Assembly (NCBI GenBank): GCA_003023745.1
Contig: PXYV01000013.1
Span: forward strand, 1-64,000
Direction of reading: 5' to 3'
Source of the DNA: Sulfobacillus acidophilus
GTDB taxonomy: Bacteria; Bacillota; Sulfobacillia; Sulfobacillales; Sulfobacillaceae
DNA length: 64,000 bases
Below the pieces are notes generated by a model. It had not been told where the DNA came from, searched no databases, and saw only the letters and a list, made by a program, of their open reading frames with translations. A program made the translations under genes and the position numbers. Positions 25,486 to 35,113 of the stretch are shown here, one piece after another. Position 1 is the stretch's first letter; the number at the start of each line of letters is the position of its first letter.

Positions 25486-26214
25486 CTAGGCTGTGCGCCG
25501 CTTCAAAATCAAGGCAGCCGCGCCCAAACCAATAAGTGGAAGGCCGACGGCGAACGGCACTTCGGGTAACTGTCCGTAAGGCAGGTTGTTCAAATTCACG
25601 AAGTTACTGGGCGAATCGGTGGCCACTAGACACTTACTCGGACCTGACCCCGAATATTCGGCAACCCCCAAGAGCTGGCCGGGTGTACTCACGGAATATG
25701 GCATCGTAAATACTTGTGTGCTACTGCTAACAGCTTTAGGCGGGCCGACGGGTGTCCACGCAGCACTAGTTCCGGGTGTGCTGGAGGTCCCTATTGGAGC
25801 TTCAAAAAATCGCACCGTGTAGTTGGAAGGCGGCTGCGACGAAGTCTCTAATCCCGATACTTTAATAGTGACTGTCGGCGGGGGCCCCGATGTCGTACCC
25901 ACATAGTCAATGGCCAGCGAATCGGACGGGGTTGTCGGGCAACTGTTATCGGGACCGGGATTGCTATTGCCGGACTGGTTGCCGGAACCGGAGTTGTTGT
26001 TACCGGGACCGGGATTGCTATTGCCGGACTGGTTGCCGGAACCGGAGTTGTTGTTACCGGACCCGGGCGAGGTCCCATTGGGTCCAGAATTGGTTGTGCT
26101 ACTTCCAAGGGAAAATTGTCCCGGAGTGCTGTGAGCAAACGCGGGCGTTGCGACCATTAAGGTCAGGCCCAAGGTTGCGGCCGCCACCGTGCCCAATGTT
26201 AAATAATTCTTCAT
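25486..26214 (-). CDS. Second secreted protein with GQLPEVP exosortase-type tail; low-complexity repeats
   Basis: 242 residues from ATG 26214 (CAGGAGG upstream). Signal peptide (LTLGTVAAATLGLTLMV..AFA), then a Gly/Asn/Ser/Pro-rich region with two identical 18-residue repeats (GNNNSGSGNQSGNSNPGP). A beta-rich domain of about 110 residues follows, with two Cys (CPTTP and SKCLV). The tail reads GQLPEVPFAVGLPL, then a hydrophobic helix and KRRTA. The tail is nearly identical to that of 18629-19060, so both should be handled by the exosortase at 16804-18438. The stalk-like repeats fit a protein held away from the membrane. Confidence 0.85.
   Translation of the reverse strand: MKNYLTLGTVAAATLGLTLMVATPAFAHSTPGQFSLGSSTTNSGPNGTSPGSGNNNSGSGNQSGNSNPGPGNNNSGSGNQSGNSNPGPDNSCPTTPSDSLAIDYVGTTSGPPPTVTIKVSGLETSSQPPSNYTVRFFEAPIGTSSTPGTSAAWTPVGPPKAVSSSTQVFTMPYSVSTPGQLLGVAEYSGSGPSKCLVATDSPSNFVNLNNLPYGQLPEVPFAVGLPLIGLGAAALILKRRTA
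25950..26057 (-). repeat. Two tandem 54-bp coding repeats
   Basis: 25950-26003 and 26004-26057 are identical and encode two 18-residue Gly/Asn/Ser/Pro units in the surface protein. Identity at DNA level suggests recent duplication and possible length variation between strains. Confidence 0.85.
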
Positions 26215-26643
26215 AGTATTTCCTCCTGATTTTAGCCTAGATTTAGTGTAGGCACCCTGGTGCGATGCCACAGTCTTAAGAATGGTCTCATGGTGCATTC
26301 GAAGTAATATCATGATCACGCCTCCGCAGAGGGCGGTTGATGAGGGATGAGCGATAGGAGATGGTCGGTGAAATGGCGGTGGTGCAGGGAGGCCAAGACA
26401 TTATCGGAAATGGGCGCATGTTTTTGGGGTGATTTTTAACGGTATCGCGGCTTTGACCTTGTTGGTTTGAGGTCGAGATGGCGGAATATGAGGATAGGAC
26501 CGGATTTGGCGTGAGCGATTGCACCGATGGCAGAGAATATTATGGATGCAGTCTCAATTCATGCCAGGATAGGGCTTGGCGGGTTCTCGTGGCGATGGCC
26601 GCACAGAGATTGTGAAGCGCAAACGAGGCAAGAAAATGCTGAC
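26215..26643. other. Intergenic region upstream of the second sorting-signal protein
   Basis: About 430 bp between two minus-strand genes. It must carry the promoter for the surface protein. The A/G-rich 26320-26500 part has no convincing gene. No c-di-GMP aptamer blocks are seen here. Confidence 0.4.
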
Positions 26644-27537
26644 TTACGGTGAATCCGTGCGGCGACCTTTTGTGAGGGATATTGCCAACTGCATGGCCCC
26701 CACTAATCCAGCGGTATTGCGAAAGTGAGGAGGAACGATGACATCATCGAGGACCTTACTTTCAGCAAATGGTTTTAAATAACCATTGAGCAACGTTGAC
26801 ACGTTGGCGCGGATCATCGGAAACAATTGGGATTGCTGCATGACACCGCCGCCCAAGACGATGCGCTGGGGCACAAGAATATAAAAGAGCGCGACTAGGC
26901 CAAGGGCTAGATATTCTGCTTCCATGGACCAGGCACGATGAGTCAACGGCAGGGTGTCGGGATTTTGGTTCCAGCGTTGCCGGATGGCTTCTCCCGAGGC
27001 CAGCCCTTCCAGACAGTCGCCGTGAAAGGGACAGCAGCCGATAAAATGATCGTCGTCCACTCTTGGAATACGAATATGCCCTATTTCCGGATGCCATAGG
27101 CCGTGGTAGACCCCCTCACCGGTCCAAAAGGATCCTCCGATGCCTGTGCCAATCGTGAGGTACACGCAGCGCGTAGTCCCCAAGGCCGCCCCCAGACTCT
27201 GCTCTGCAAGCAGAGCAGCCGTTACGTCGGTGTCAATGGCAACGGGCACGCCTAATTTGCCTTGCAAATATTGTCGGAAATTTGCGCCCTGCCACTCCTG
27301 CTTAGGGCTCCGTGTGATCATGCCGTAGTCCGAACTGTGAGGGTCGAGATCCACGGGTCCAAAGGAGGCCACACCTATCCCGTCGATTGGATACCGTGCG
27401 AAATACTCCGAAATCGCTGCTAGGGTCCTAGCAGGGGACGTTGTGGGGATTGCCGTAATATCCTGTAGATGTTGCGGGGCGTCGCCCACGGCACAAAGAC
27501 ATTTTGTGCCACCCGCTTCTAATGCACCGTATAACAT
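26644..27537 (-). CDS. ROK-family sugar kinase (fructokinase-like)
   Basis: 297 residues from ATG 27537, with GAGGTG five bases upstream. N-terminal ATP-binding loop GALEAGGTKCLCAVGD, catalytic Asp in VPVAIDTDVTAALL, TIGTGIGG, and the zinc-binding segment GHIRIPRVDDDHFIGCCPFHGDCLEGLASG with His and three Cys as in fructokinases of the YdhR/ScrK/GmuE group. It phosphorylates a hexose (fructose or mannose) with ATP in the cytoplasm. It is followed 31 bp upstream by the sorbitol-type dehydrogenase gene on the same strand, so polyol to ketose to ketose-phosphate is a reasonable inferred route. Confidence 0.88.
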   Translation of the reverse strand: MLYGALEAGGTKCLCAVGDAPQHLQDITAIPTTSPARTLAAISEYFARYPIDGIGVASFGPVDLDPHSSDYGMITRSPKQEWQGANFRQYLQGKLGVPVAIDTDVTAALLAEQSLGAALGTTRCVYLTIGTGIGGSFWTGEGVYHGLWHPEIGHIRIPRVDDDHFIGCCPFHGDCLEGLASGEAIRQRWNQNPDTLPLTHRAWSMEAEYLALGLVALFYILVPQRIVLGGGVMQQSQLFPMIRANVSTLLNGYLKPFAESKVLDDVIVPPHFRNTAGLVGAMQLAISLTKGRRTDSP

Positions 27538-27568
27538 CCTCACACCTCACGAGTTTTTTCTTTGGGGC

Positions 27569-28567
27569 CTATAGCACGACCATGGTCTTGACATGGGCAA
27601 GGTATTCATGCGATTGCATGAGCTCGGGGAGCGCTTGCATCGGTATTGTAAATTCTAACAGAGGTTTCAAGCGGGCGCGATATTTACGCAGAATATCAAT
27701 CGCCTCAGGAAAGGTGTGGGCATAACGGAAAATGCCATGAACAGTAATACCTGCCTGACTTAATCGCAATCCATCAAGTTGCATTGCGGTTTCACTGCCT
27801 AAACCAATTAATGCGATATGGCCATGTGGGCTGACGCATTTATGCGCGAGTTGAATCCCTTCGGCGCTACCGCTACATTCCATGACGACTGAGAACGTAT
27901 CGTTTTTCACCAGAGCTGGCGTTGTCACGTTCAGCTCCATTTTTTGTCCGGCAGAAATCCGTGATTCATTGATCTCTGCCACGGTAACGGTGGCGTTACG
28001 AGATATACAGGCTAAAGCCGTTAATAGGCCTACCGCGCCAGCACCGATGACAAGTACGGTATCATCGGCAGCTATGTTTACTGTGCGCGCGGCATACACG
28101 CCGACGGACAAAGGCTCGGCTAGAGCCGCTTGTGCCGGAGTGAGGTCATACGCGGGAAACGTCCAGCGATCCGGATGGATTACGCGCTCTTGCAATGCGC
28201 CGTCAATGGGCGGGGTGGCAAAAAAGCGGATGTCCGGACAGAAATTATAGTCGCCGCGTTTGCAGTACAGGCACTGACCGCAAGGGATTCCCGGTTCCAA
28301 TGCCACGACTTCGCCTACTCGCCCCGGGTCGACTTCTGATCCAACCTCGGCTATCACACCGCCGAGCTCGTGTCCGATCACCATCGGGGCATTCAAAACA
28401 TGTTCGCCAATCCGCCCTTCCTCGTAATAGTGCACCTCAGAACCGCATAACCCGACGGCACGAATCGCGACAACCACGTCGCGCGGTCCAGGGTTGGTGG
28501 GCACAGGGCGGTCGTCAATGCGTAAATCGTGAGGATGATGCAAAACTGCAGCTTTCAAGATATTCAT
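27569..28567 (-). CDS. Zinc-dependent medium-chain dehydrogenase (sorbitol/polyol dehydrogenase-like)
   Basis: 332 residues. The catalytic-zinc ligands are seen as Cys in GLCGSEVHYY and His-Glu in VIGHELGGVI. The structural-zinc Cys cluster is CGQCLYCKRGDYNFC. The Rossmann nucleotide-binding motif is VLVIGAGAVGLL, followed by an acidic residue (AEIN) favouring NAD over NADP. The pattern is that of sorbitol/xylitol dehydrogenases. The start has AGGAAGGAGA directly before ATG 28567, rather close, so a TTG nine bases later is an alternative. It shares the divergent promoter region with the LacI-type regulator and is probably its target. Confidence 0.88.
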   Translation of the reverse strand: MNILKAAVLHHPHDLRIDDRPVPTNPGPRDVVVAIRAVGLCGSEVHYYEEGRIGEHVLNAPMVIGHELGGVIAEVGSEVDPGRVGEVVALEPGIPCGQCLYCKRGDYNFCPDIRFFATPPIDGALQERVIHPDRWTFPAYDLTPAQAALAEPLSVGVYAARTVNIAADDTVLVIGAGAVGLLTALACISRNATVTVAEINESRISAGQKMELNVTTPALVKNDTFSVVMECSGSAEGIQLAHKCVSPHGHIALIGLGSETAMQLDGLRLSQAGITVHGIFRYAHTFPEAIDILRKYRARLKPLLEFTIPMQALPELMQSHEYLAHVKTMVVL

Positions 28568-28644
28568 TCTCCTTCCTGAGTGCTATGCACGGTAATCAAA
28601 AGAGGGCAACCGCAAATAGTTGATATAATTATCATACAAGTTTG

Positions 28645-28673
28645 TTGACAAGTTATCAATTACAGACTATATT
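28645..28673 (+). promoter_or_regulatory. Sigma-A-type promoter with nearby operator-like palindrome
   Basis: TTGACA (28645-28650), 17-bp spacer, TATATT (28668-28673), upstream of the LacI-type gene. Just left, TGATA-TAAT-TATCA (28621-28634) forms a small palindrome between the divergent genes, a possible operator for the regulator. Confidence 0.6.
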
Positions 28674-28702
28674 CATTATAATTTATTGTGGAGGAATCGT
28701 TG

Positions 28703-29722
28703 ATGAATCGCAAAATAATGCGAAAGATGACCCTGAAAGATATCGCCGATGCGACGAAGTTAAGTGTGAGCACTGTATCTCGTGCCCTAAATGGTGATCC
28801 GGTCGTTTCTAGAGAAACCCAAGATTTCGTGCAAAAAGTTGCGAAGGATTTGGGATATGGACAACAAAATTTGTCAAAGTCTTGCCAAATAATCTCGATT
28901 GTGATGCCGGACCCCGTGGGCTACGCGTTGCGCAACCCCTACTTTACCGAGATTGTCCGTGGTATTTATGCTGTGTTTCGCGAGTTTCCGCAGATGCGGC
29001 TAGGCCTTGACGACTTTGCGACCTTTGAATCGGTACAAAAGGATGTTCACGGGGCCGTTATTATTAGCCCGGATGACGTGCATTTTGATGTCGCTCAGGT
29101 TTCGGAAATCCCGGCGGTTGTCATAGACAGCATGGGTGACAAGGAGCAGATGTCCATCGTAAGTGACAATAAGGCGGGCATGATGATGGCTACCGAACAT
29201 GTTTTGGTGTTTGGACACCGATCGGTGGCATATGTAGGTCCTCGCAATACGTACTCCGCAAGGGCTCGATACGAAGGATATCTTAGTGCACTAGAGAAGT
29301 ATCGAGTAGAACTCTCCAATCCAGATTGGGTAGTGACGACGGCTGGATCCTCGTTTCAGGATGGCTATGCGGCGTGTGCCAGTTTGTGGGCGCTTGATTC
29401 CAAGCCAACCGCAGTCATGGCGTTTAATGACTTTATGGCTTGGGGTATTCTTGAGTATTGCCAAAGTCAAGGTGTGAGCGTTCCGGATGAGCTTTCCGTG
29501 GTCGGCTATGACGGGACCAGTCAATTACCCCCCATGTCGTTAGTCCATTTGACGACAGTTGATCAGCACGCATTTCAACAGGGTTATACAGCGGCGAACA
29601 GCTTGATCGGATTGTTGTCGGGGCAACCGCTGGGTGTGAACGCCATTAATATTTCTCCGACACTTGTCGTGGGGAACACCGTGCGTCGTCCTGCGTTTTT
29701 GCGTGTTTTTCAGGAGGTTTGA
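28703..29722 (+). CDS. LacI/GalR-family transcription regulator
   Basis: 339 residues from ATG 28703 (GGAGG upstream). N-terminal LacI helix-turn-helix and hinge: TLKDIADATKLSVSTVSRALNGD, then VSRETQDFVQKVAKDLGY. The C-terminal periplasmic-binding-like sensor domain contains GHRSVAYVG and PDELSVVGYDG. It is expected to repress sugar genes until a sugar ligand binds. It is divergent from the dehydrogenase/kinase pair and upstream of the iron alcohol dehydrogenase and glycosidase genes, so it may control both sides. Confidence 0.92.
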   Translation: MNRKIMRKMTLKDIADATKLSVSTVSRALNGDPVVSRETQDFVQKVAKDLGYGQQNLSKSCQIISIVMPDPVGYALRNPYFTEIVRGIYAVFREFPQMRLGLDDFATFESVQKDVHGAVIISPDDVHFDVAQVSEIPAVVIDSMGDKEQMSIVSDNKAGMMMATEHVLVFGHRSVAYVGPRNTYSARARYEGYLSALEKYRVELSNPDWVVTTAGSSFQDGYAACASLWALDSKPTAVMAFNDFMAWGILEYCQSQGVSVPDELSVVGYDGTSQLPPMSLVHLTTVDQHAFQQGYTAANSLIGLLSGQPLGVNAINISPTLVVGNTVRRPAFLRVFQEV

Positions 29723-29866
29723 CGTTTGCACAGGTTGTGTGAATTATGTTTGGTAAGCCTTGCGGCGCACGCTGAAATGCGGAAGCTGAAGGACACGGCG
29801 ACTGTTTTACCGATTTAGCAGACAACACTACAAGGTAACGTCGGAGGCTTACGGGAGGCTCACAAG

Positions 29867-31057
29867 ATGTCGGATGTAGCCCAAGATTTTTTGGTCTCGA
29901 CTCATCTTCTGTTTGGATGGGGAGCATCGGGGCGGACAGCTTCCCTGGTTCAGGACTTGGGGACCCGATGTTTTATTGTAACTACTGCTGGAACTACGCA
30001 TCGTACCAATTTACTCAGAGGCCTAATGGATGAGCTGGAGCTCGTGGGGTGTGCATGTAGTGTGTTTGATCGCGTAACGCCAAACCCTACCGTTTCCGAG
30101 ATGGAGGAAGCCCGAACGATGGCATTGGACTTCGGTGCCGATGTGATTCTCGGTGTGGGTGGTGGGTCGAGCCTTGATACCGCCAAAGCTGTTTCGTTGG
30201 GCGTAACTCATGGCGGCCCTCTGTGGGATTATCGCATCGGCGGTTCGCGTTCCGTAAACGGATCGATGTTGCCAGTTGTTACCGTAAACACCACCGCCGG
30301 GACAGGTTCCCAAGTGTCTCCAGTCGCAGTGTTTACTAATGAAGATACACACTCCAAGATGGCTATCGTTGACCGCAAGTTGTGTCCCGCCTTCGGAGTG
30401 ATAGACCCGGCACTAACACTATCTGTGCCGCCTCGAGTAACGGCCGCGACTGGATTTGATGTATTCGCGCACGCGTTCGAGAGCATTATTCACGTGAATC
30501 ATTCTCCATTAGTGGACCGCTTGGCGTGGGATACCTTGGGGCTGGTAGCCCAATATCTGCCGCGGGCAGTGGCGCAAGGTGATGACCAGGCGGCACGTGA
30601 GGCGATGGCCATTGCGGATACATGGGCAGGGATTTGTATCACTAATGTTGGCACCGTCTTACCGCACGGGATTGCAATGGCCGTCGGGGGCCAAGTTTCC
30701 ACTGTAATGCACGGTGAAGCGCTTGCGGCAGTGTATCCGGCGGTCTTGCGTTACTCATGTTCAGCTGTTGTAGAACCCTTGGCCCGGCTTTATGAAATCC
30801 TAGAAGCAGCGCTGTCTCTACCACTGAAGGACACCCTGTTGAGTGCGGTAGACAAAGCGCGTCGCTGCCCTGATCTCATTGAACTCTTTCTTCAACGGAT
30901 CGGATTACCCGACCGATTGTCACAACTGGGCCTTTCTGAAGATCTAATAGACCCAATTGTTCGTGGTACGTTCCAATTACCGGACTATCGTAATAATCCT
31001 CGCGTTCCGACTCACAGTGAACTGATGCAACTGTTGGAAGCCAGTTTCAGAGTGTGA
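29867..31057 (+). CDS. Iron-containing alcohol dehydrogenase (first of two paralogues)
   Basis: 396 residues with GGGAGG before ATG 29867. N-terminal NAD(P)-binding motif DVILGVGGGSSLDTAKAVS and TTAGTGSQVSPVAV. Metal ligands of group III dehydrogenases are visible as Asp198 and His202 in GFDVFAHAFES, His267 in LPHGIAMAVG and His282 in MHGEALAAVYP. It interconverts an aldehyde and alcohol with NAD(P)H, as in lactaldehyde or 1,3-propanediol enzymes. It is closely similar along its whole length to 43786-44961. Position between the LacI regulator and a beta-mannosidase suggests handling of a sugar-derived aldehyde or oxidation of a sugar alcohol. Confidence 0.88.
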   Translation: MSDVAQDFLVSTHLLFGWGASGRTASLVQDLGTRCFIVTTAGTTHRTNLLRGLMDELELVGCACSVFDRVTPNPTVSEMEEARTMALDFGADVILGVGGGSSLDTAKAVSLGVTHGGPLWDYRIGGSRSVNGSMLPVVTVNTTAGTGSQVSPVAVFTNEDTHSKMAIVDRKLCPAFGVIDPALTLSVPPRVTAATGFDVFAHAFESIIHVNHSPLVDRLAWDTLGLVAQYLPRAVAQGDDQAAREAMAIADTWAGICITNVGTVLPHGIAMAVGGQVSTVMHGEALAAVYPAVLRYSCSAVVEPLARLYEILEAALSLPLKDTLLSAVDKARRCPDLIELFLQRIGLPDRLSQLGLSEDLIDPIVRGTFQLPDYRNNPRVPTHSELMQLLEASFRV

Positions 31058-31201
31058 GATGTGTCCAAACGACCCGGTTTGGCGGCGTGAATCTATGTGA
31101 TGACAATTTTAGATGGCTTTCAAGAGGATATCAACCAATTGATAGCGATATTTTAGGGCGAGATTAAGTGTCTTCAACGATTCAATGGAGGGGGCGATAG
31201 C

Positions 31202-33568
31202 GTGCGTGTACCATTAGACGGAGAATGGCTACTCTATTTTGCACCGGTGATAGAGGATGTGGACCGCCCCGAAGAGCTAGAGTCTAGTCGTTTGTCACAG
31301 ATTTCCGCTGAGGTTCCGGGAAACGTTGAACTTGACCTGTCAAAAGCAGGTGTGTTGCCCCATGATTTATATCACGGGGCCAACATATTGAAAGTTCGGC
31401 AATTTGAAGATTTTGCATGGTGGTACGTTCGTGATTTTATTCTGTCTCACGACGAAGTGTCATTTTCGCCTAAGTGGCTCGTGCGATTTGAAGGGGTTGA
31501 CACTATTGCCGAGTATTGGTTGAACGGTCAGTGCCTTGGTCACAGTAGCAATGCGCTGATCGACCATGAATTCGATGTCACGCCATTACTCATAACGGGT
31601 GCGAATCGGATTGCGGTACACTTGCGACCGTGCCGAGAGTTCAGTTGGAATCAACGGATTGCCCCCTTGTGGAGTGGGGGCCAAGTAGGTACGGAAGAGA
31701 GTCATTGGGTGCGCAAAGCGCCGCATACATATGGATGGGATATCATGCCGCGGGCCGTGTCGGCAGGTTTATGGCGCTCAGTTTGGCTAGAATCGGTGCC
31801 GAAATACCGGATCCGTCATATTTATGTGGCAACCCGAGCCATTACCAGCGCGGAAGCTTTCATATTACTGACTTACGCTTTGGACGTGCCGTATCCCTTG
31901 CGGCCCAATAGCGAGGAGCTTGCAATACGGATCTCTATACAGTCTCCTGATGGCGTCGAAGTAGTGCGGTTGGTGCGACAAGTTACTTTCCCGAGTGGGA
32001 TGATGTCCCTTGCAATTCCGCACCCCCAGTTGTGGTGGCCGGTTGGGTTCGGAGATCCAATTCTTTATCAGTGGAAAGCGGAGCTGGTCAATCGGGGATT
32101 GGTATTCGACGAACGCCATGGGAATCTTGGGATTCGGACTGCGAAAGTTGTGTATGCCGATCCTGCAACTGACACCGGTGGAGATTTCGGCATCGTCATC
32201 AACGACGTGTCGATACCCGTGCGAGGAGCAAACTGGGGGCCGATCGATGCGTTTCACAGCCGCGACTCTCAGGGGTACACGGATCGCTTGCAAACTCTTC
32301 GCGATATTGGCTGCAATTTGGTACGCATCTGGGGCGGTGGGGTCTATCCAGATACAATCCTTTACGATTTTTGCGATACAAACGGCATCATGGTCTGGCA
32401 AGATTTCGCGATGGCTTGTGCGTTGTATCCCCAGTCGTCTGTGTTTGAAGAAATGATGAGATTGGAGGTAGAAGCGGTTACGCAAAGGCTAGCCAACCAT
32501 CCGTCGCTGATTTTGTGGTGTGGGGACAATGAAGTAGATGAATATGCGTGGAAAATAGGCATACCGCCCAGTGTAAATCGGCTTACCCGAGAGGTTATAC
32601 CATCTTTTCTCCGCCAAAATGATCCTTATCGGCCATTTGTGCCTAGTTCCCCGTATATCAGCCAGCGGATCGAAGAGCGCGGAACGTTGGAGGAGACCCC
32701 GGAGCAGCATTTGTGGGGGCCTCGGGACTACTTTAAGAGCAACTTCTACACTACCTATCGAGGCGCCTTTGTTAGTGAAATTGGATTTATGGGTCTCACA
32801 TTTTTATCGAGCATGGAGCGTTTTTTAAGCGCAGATGCGTTGTGGCCTCCGACGAACGACGAATGGTTGGTACATGCTACGGATCCGACAGTTGACCGGA
32901 CATCGATGTATTGGACTAGAGCTCAAAAAACATTTGATCGAGTGCGAGAATACTTCAGCCCACTGCCAGACAGGCAGAACGATGTAATTCTTGCCTCCCA
33001 AATCGTTCAAGCGGAAGGATACAAGTTTGCAATTGAGTGGGCGCGGCAAAGTAGAAAACGTGGAATAGTGTGGTGGAGCTTGTTTGACGGATGGCCTCAG
33101 CCGACGTCCGACGCAGTATTGGACTATTATTTGCAGAAAAAACTCGCTTACTACTATATCGCGCGTTCTCAACGAGTGGTTCTGGCTTTGGCGGGCGAGC
33201 CGGTAAATGGTAAGTCCGAATATCCCATATGGATGTCAAATCAAGGAGGAATTGAATGGAACGGCATTGTCGAAATCGTCGATGGCGACTCCGATAATGC
33301 GGACACTCCTATCTGGCGTGGAGAGGTTAGAGCGCCAGCTGGTGAACTTTGCGGTGTTACCACGGTGCCCGTGAAAGCCGCGCCGCACCTCATGATATTG
33401 CGGTGGTTCTCGCCGACCAAAGAGGCTGGGGCCTGTACTAACCACTACATTACGGATCATCCACCGATTGATCTTTTGCGCTATCGTGCTTGGTTGCCCC
33501 GAATCCTAGGGGAGGGTGACTATCGAGAGTTTATGGCTGCATGGTCGCGAGCTTTGTCAACGCAGTAA
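31202..33568 (+). CDS. GH2-family glycosidase, beta-mannosidase-like
   Basis: 788 residues from GTG 31202 (GGAGGGGG upstream). A jelly-roll sugar-binding domain (about 1-175) and an immunoglobulin-like domain precede the TIM-barrel, which has VRIWGGGVYPDTILYDFCD and MVWQDFAMACALYP, signatures of beta-mannosidases. Candidate acid/base Glu444 is in LWCGDNEVDE and nucleophile Glu526 in VSEIGFMG. There is no signal peptide, so it acts on imported oligosaccharides in the cytoplasm, releasing mannose from beta-mannosides. It fits with the importer just downstream. Beta-glucuronidase- or exo-glucosaminidase-type specificity cannot be excluded. Confidence 0.88.
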   Translation: MRVPLDGEWLLYFAPVIEDVDRPEELESSRLSQISAEVPGNVELDLSKAGVLPHDLYHGANILKVRQFEDFAWWYVRDFILSHDEVSFSPKWLVRFEGVDTIAEYWLNGQCLGHSSNALIDHEFDVTPLLITGANRIAVHLRPCREFSWNQRIAPLWSGGQVGTEESHWVRKAPHTYGWDIMPRAVSAGLWRSVWLESVPKYRIRHIYVATRAITSAEAFILLTYALDVPYPLRPNSEELAIRISIQSPDGVEVVRLVRQVTFPSGMMSLAIPHPQLWWPVGFGDPILYQWKAELVNRGLVFDERHGNLGIRTAKVVYADPATDTGGDFGIVINDVSIPVRGANWGPIDAFHSRDSQGYTDRLQTLRDIGCNLVRIWGGGVYPDTILYDFCDTNGIMVWQDFAMACALYPQSSVFEEMMRLEVEAVTQRLANHPSLILWCGDNEVDEYAWKIGIPPSVNRLTREVIPSFLRQNDPYRPFVPSSPYISQRIEERGTLEETPEQHLWGPRDYFKSNFYTTYRGAFVSEIGFMGLTFLSSMERFLSADALWPPTNDEWLVHATDPTVDRTSMYWTRAQKTFDRVREYFSPLPDRQNDVILASQIVQAEGYKFAIEWARQSRKRGIVWWSLFDGWPQPTSDAVLDYYLQKKLAYYYIARSQRVVLALAGEPVNGKSEYPIWMSNQGGIEWNGIVEIVDGDSDNADTPIWRGEVRAPAGELCGVTTVPVKAAPHLMILRWFSPTKEAGACTNHYITDHPPIDLLRYRAWLPRILGEGDYREFMAAWSRALSTQ

Positions 33569-33682
33569 AGGGGGGTGGGGCCGGAACTACTTAATAACCA
33601 TAGGGCCCGGTGTGACGAAACAGCTACTTATGACACAGTATCGATAGAGATGAACCAGTCTAGGTGAAGGAGGATATAGACA

Positions 33683-34989
33683 GTGAAAAAACAGATGATT
33701 GCGGCAACTAGTCTCGCGTTTTCCTCGGCGTTGTTATTCGCAGGGCTTGGAACAATGTCTCCTGCTGCTCAAGCCGCATCGCGAATCTCACATGCACCGA
33801 TCACGTGGTGGATTCCGTCGCCAAGCCCTATTCCTGGCACATTGCATGCGGCCGCCAGACGCTTTACCAAGGCAACCGGCATTCCGGTTCATGTGGAAAG
33901 TTTCCATGGTCAATCTATCTCACAAAGATTACTACGGCGATTACTAGTGGCGTTGGTCCTGACGTCATTGAGATTGGCAACACTTGGGCTCCAACGTTTG
34001 CGGATTCGGGTGGGTTTGTTCCGTGGACGCCAAAAATGTTTCAAGCCATTGGTGGTGAAAACAAGTTCCTAAAGACTAGCATGGAGGTAACCACGGCACC
34101 AGGCAAACCGATAATTTCAGTGCCGTTTTTAGGGCAAACCTGGGTTCTGGAGTACAATAAGGCGCTGTTTAAAAAAGCGGGTATTACCGCGCCTCCCAGG
34201 ACATGGACGCAATTTATGGCTGACGCCAAAAAGTTAAGTAATCCAGCTAAAGGGATCTACGGAGTTGACGTGCCAATCGCAGTCAACAGCGCTCTCCAAA
34301 CCTGGGATTGGATTATGTTTCGACAAGAGGGAGGAAACTACTATGAGCACGGAAAACCATCGCTAACGTTAAATGCCAATGTCTCTACACTGACTAACTT
34401 CATCAAGTGGGTTTACCCGGATCGTATTGTCAATCCGGCGTTGGTGGGTGATAGCACCGGCACGTTGGGCACAACGGAGTTCGAGCGGGGCCAGGCCGCG
34501 ATGTTTTTCACACAGGCACCTCAGATGGCAGTGGAACATCCGGCGAAGTACGGTATTGGATACGTACCTCTTCCGGCCAAGATGCCTCATGGCGGTGCTG
34601 CCATTATGTCGCATGTTGCGGGTGAGAATCTCGTGATCTTTAAAAACAGCAAGCATCTTAGTGAAGACCTCGAGTTCATTAAGTTTCTGACGAGTCCCCA
34701 AGAACAAGAGTTGATTAATAAAAATATGTTCGAATTGCCTGTAACCAAGGCAGGATTAAAGACCGCGTATTTCCAAACTCCAGCAGAGAAAATCTTCGGT
34801 CAAATTCTGGCTAAATACGCGGCGCCCATGCCGACCGAGGCCTCGAGTGCGACGCTATTTAATGATGTCGGTGCAGCGACTATCACCTTGATGCGTGACG
34901 ACCTCAGCAACCATAATATTTCGGTATCTCAAGTACGGTCGGCACTAAATTCCGTTCAACAAACGATTGAGGCTGAATCTGGAAGCTAG
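33683..34989 (+). CDS. Sugar ABC transporter substrate-binding protein, frameshifted
   Basis: The 5' part (ATG 33683, AAGGAGG upstream) encodes a signal peptide with AQA|AS cleavage and the start of an extracellular solute-binding family 1 protein (ITWWIPSPSPIPGTL..VHVESF). At 33899-33905 (AGTTTCC) the reading must shift by one base, as if a T were lost, to continue as PWSIYLTKITTAI and GVGPDVIEIGN through to 34989. Rejoined, it is about 435 residues, normal for MalE/UgpB-like proteins. The lipobox Cys is missing (FAGLG instead of AGC), so lipid anchoring is unlikely. Either decay, a sequencing error, or translational slippage. Two permease genes follow. Confidence 0.82.
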
Positions 34990-35010
34990 GGCAAGCTTAT
35001 CCTTTGGATT

Positions 35011-35048
35011 GGGCGCGACAAACGGACTGAGGACCTTCTGTCGCGCCC
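35011..35048 (+). promoter_or_regulatory. Stem-loop between binding-protein and permease genes
   Basis: GGGCGCGACA and its exact complement (10-bp stem, 18-nt loop) lie 21 bp after the binding-protein stop, without a T-run. Such intercistronic stems commonly keep binding-protein mRNA more abundant than permease mRNA. Confidence 0.65.
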
Positions 35049-35113
35049 AGTTCGTAAGGCACATCAGATCGCGCGTTGTCTGGGTGACGCGCTGGTGAAG
35101 GGGAGTGGGACCG

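Noticed and set aside
25950-26057. CRISPR array
   Set aside because: The two 54-bp units are directly adjacent with no spacers and are in frame inside a surface-protein gene.
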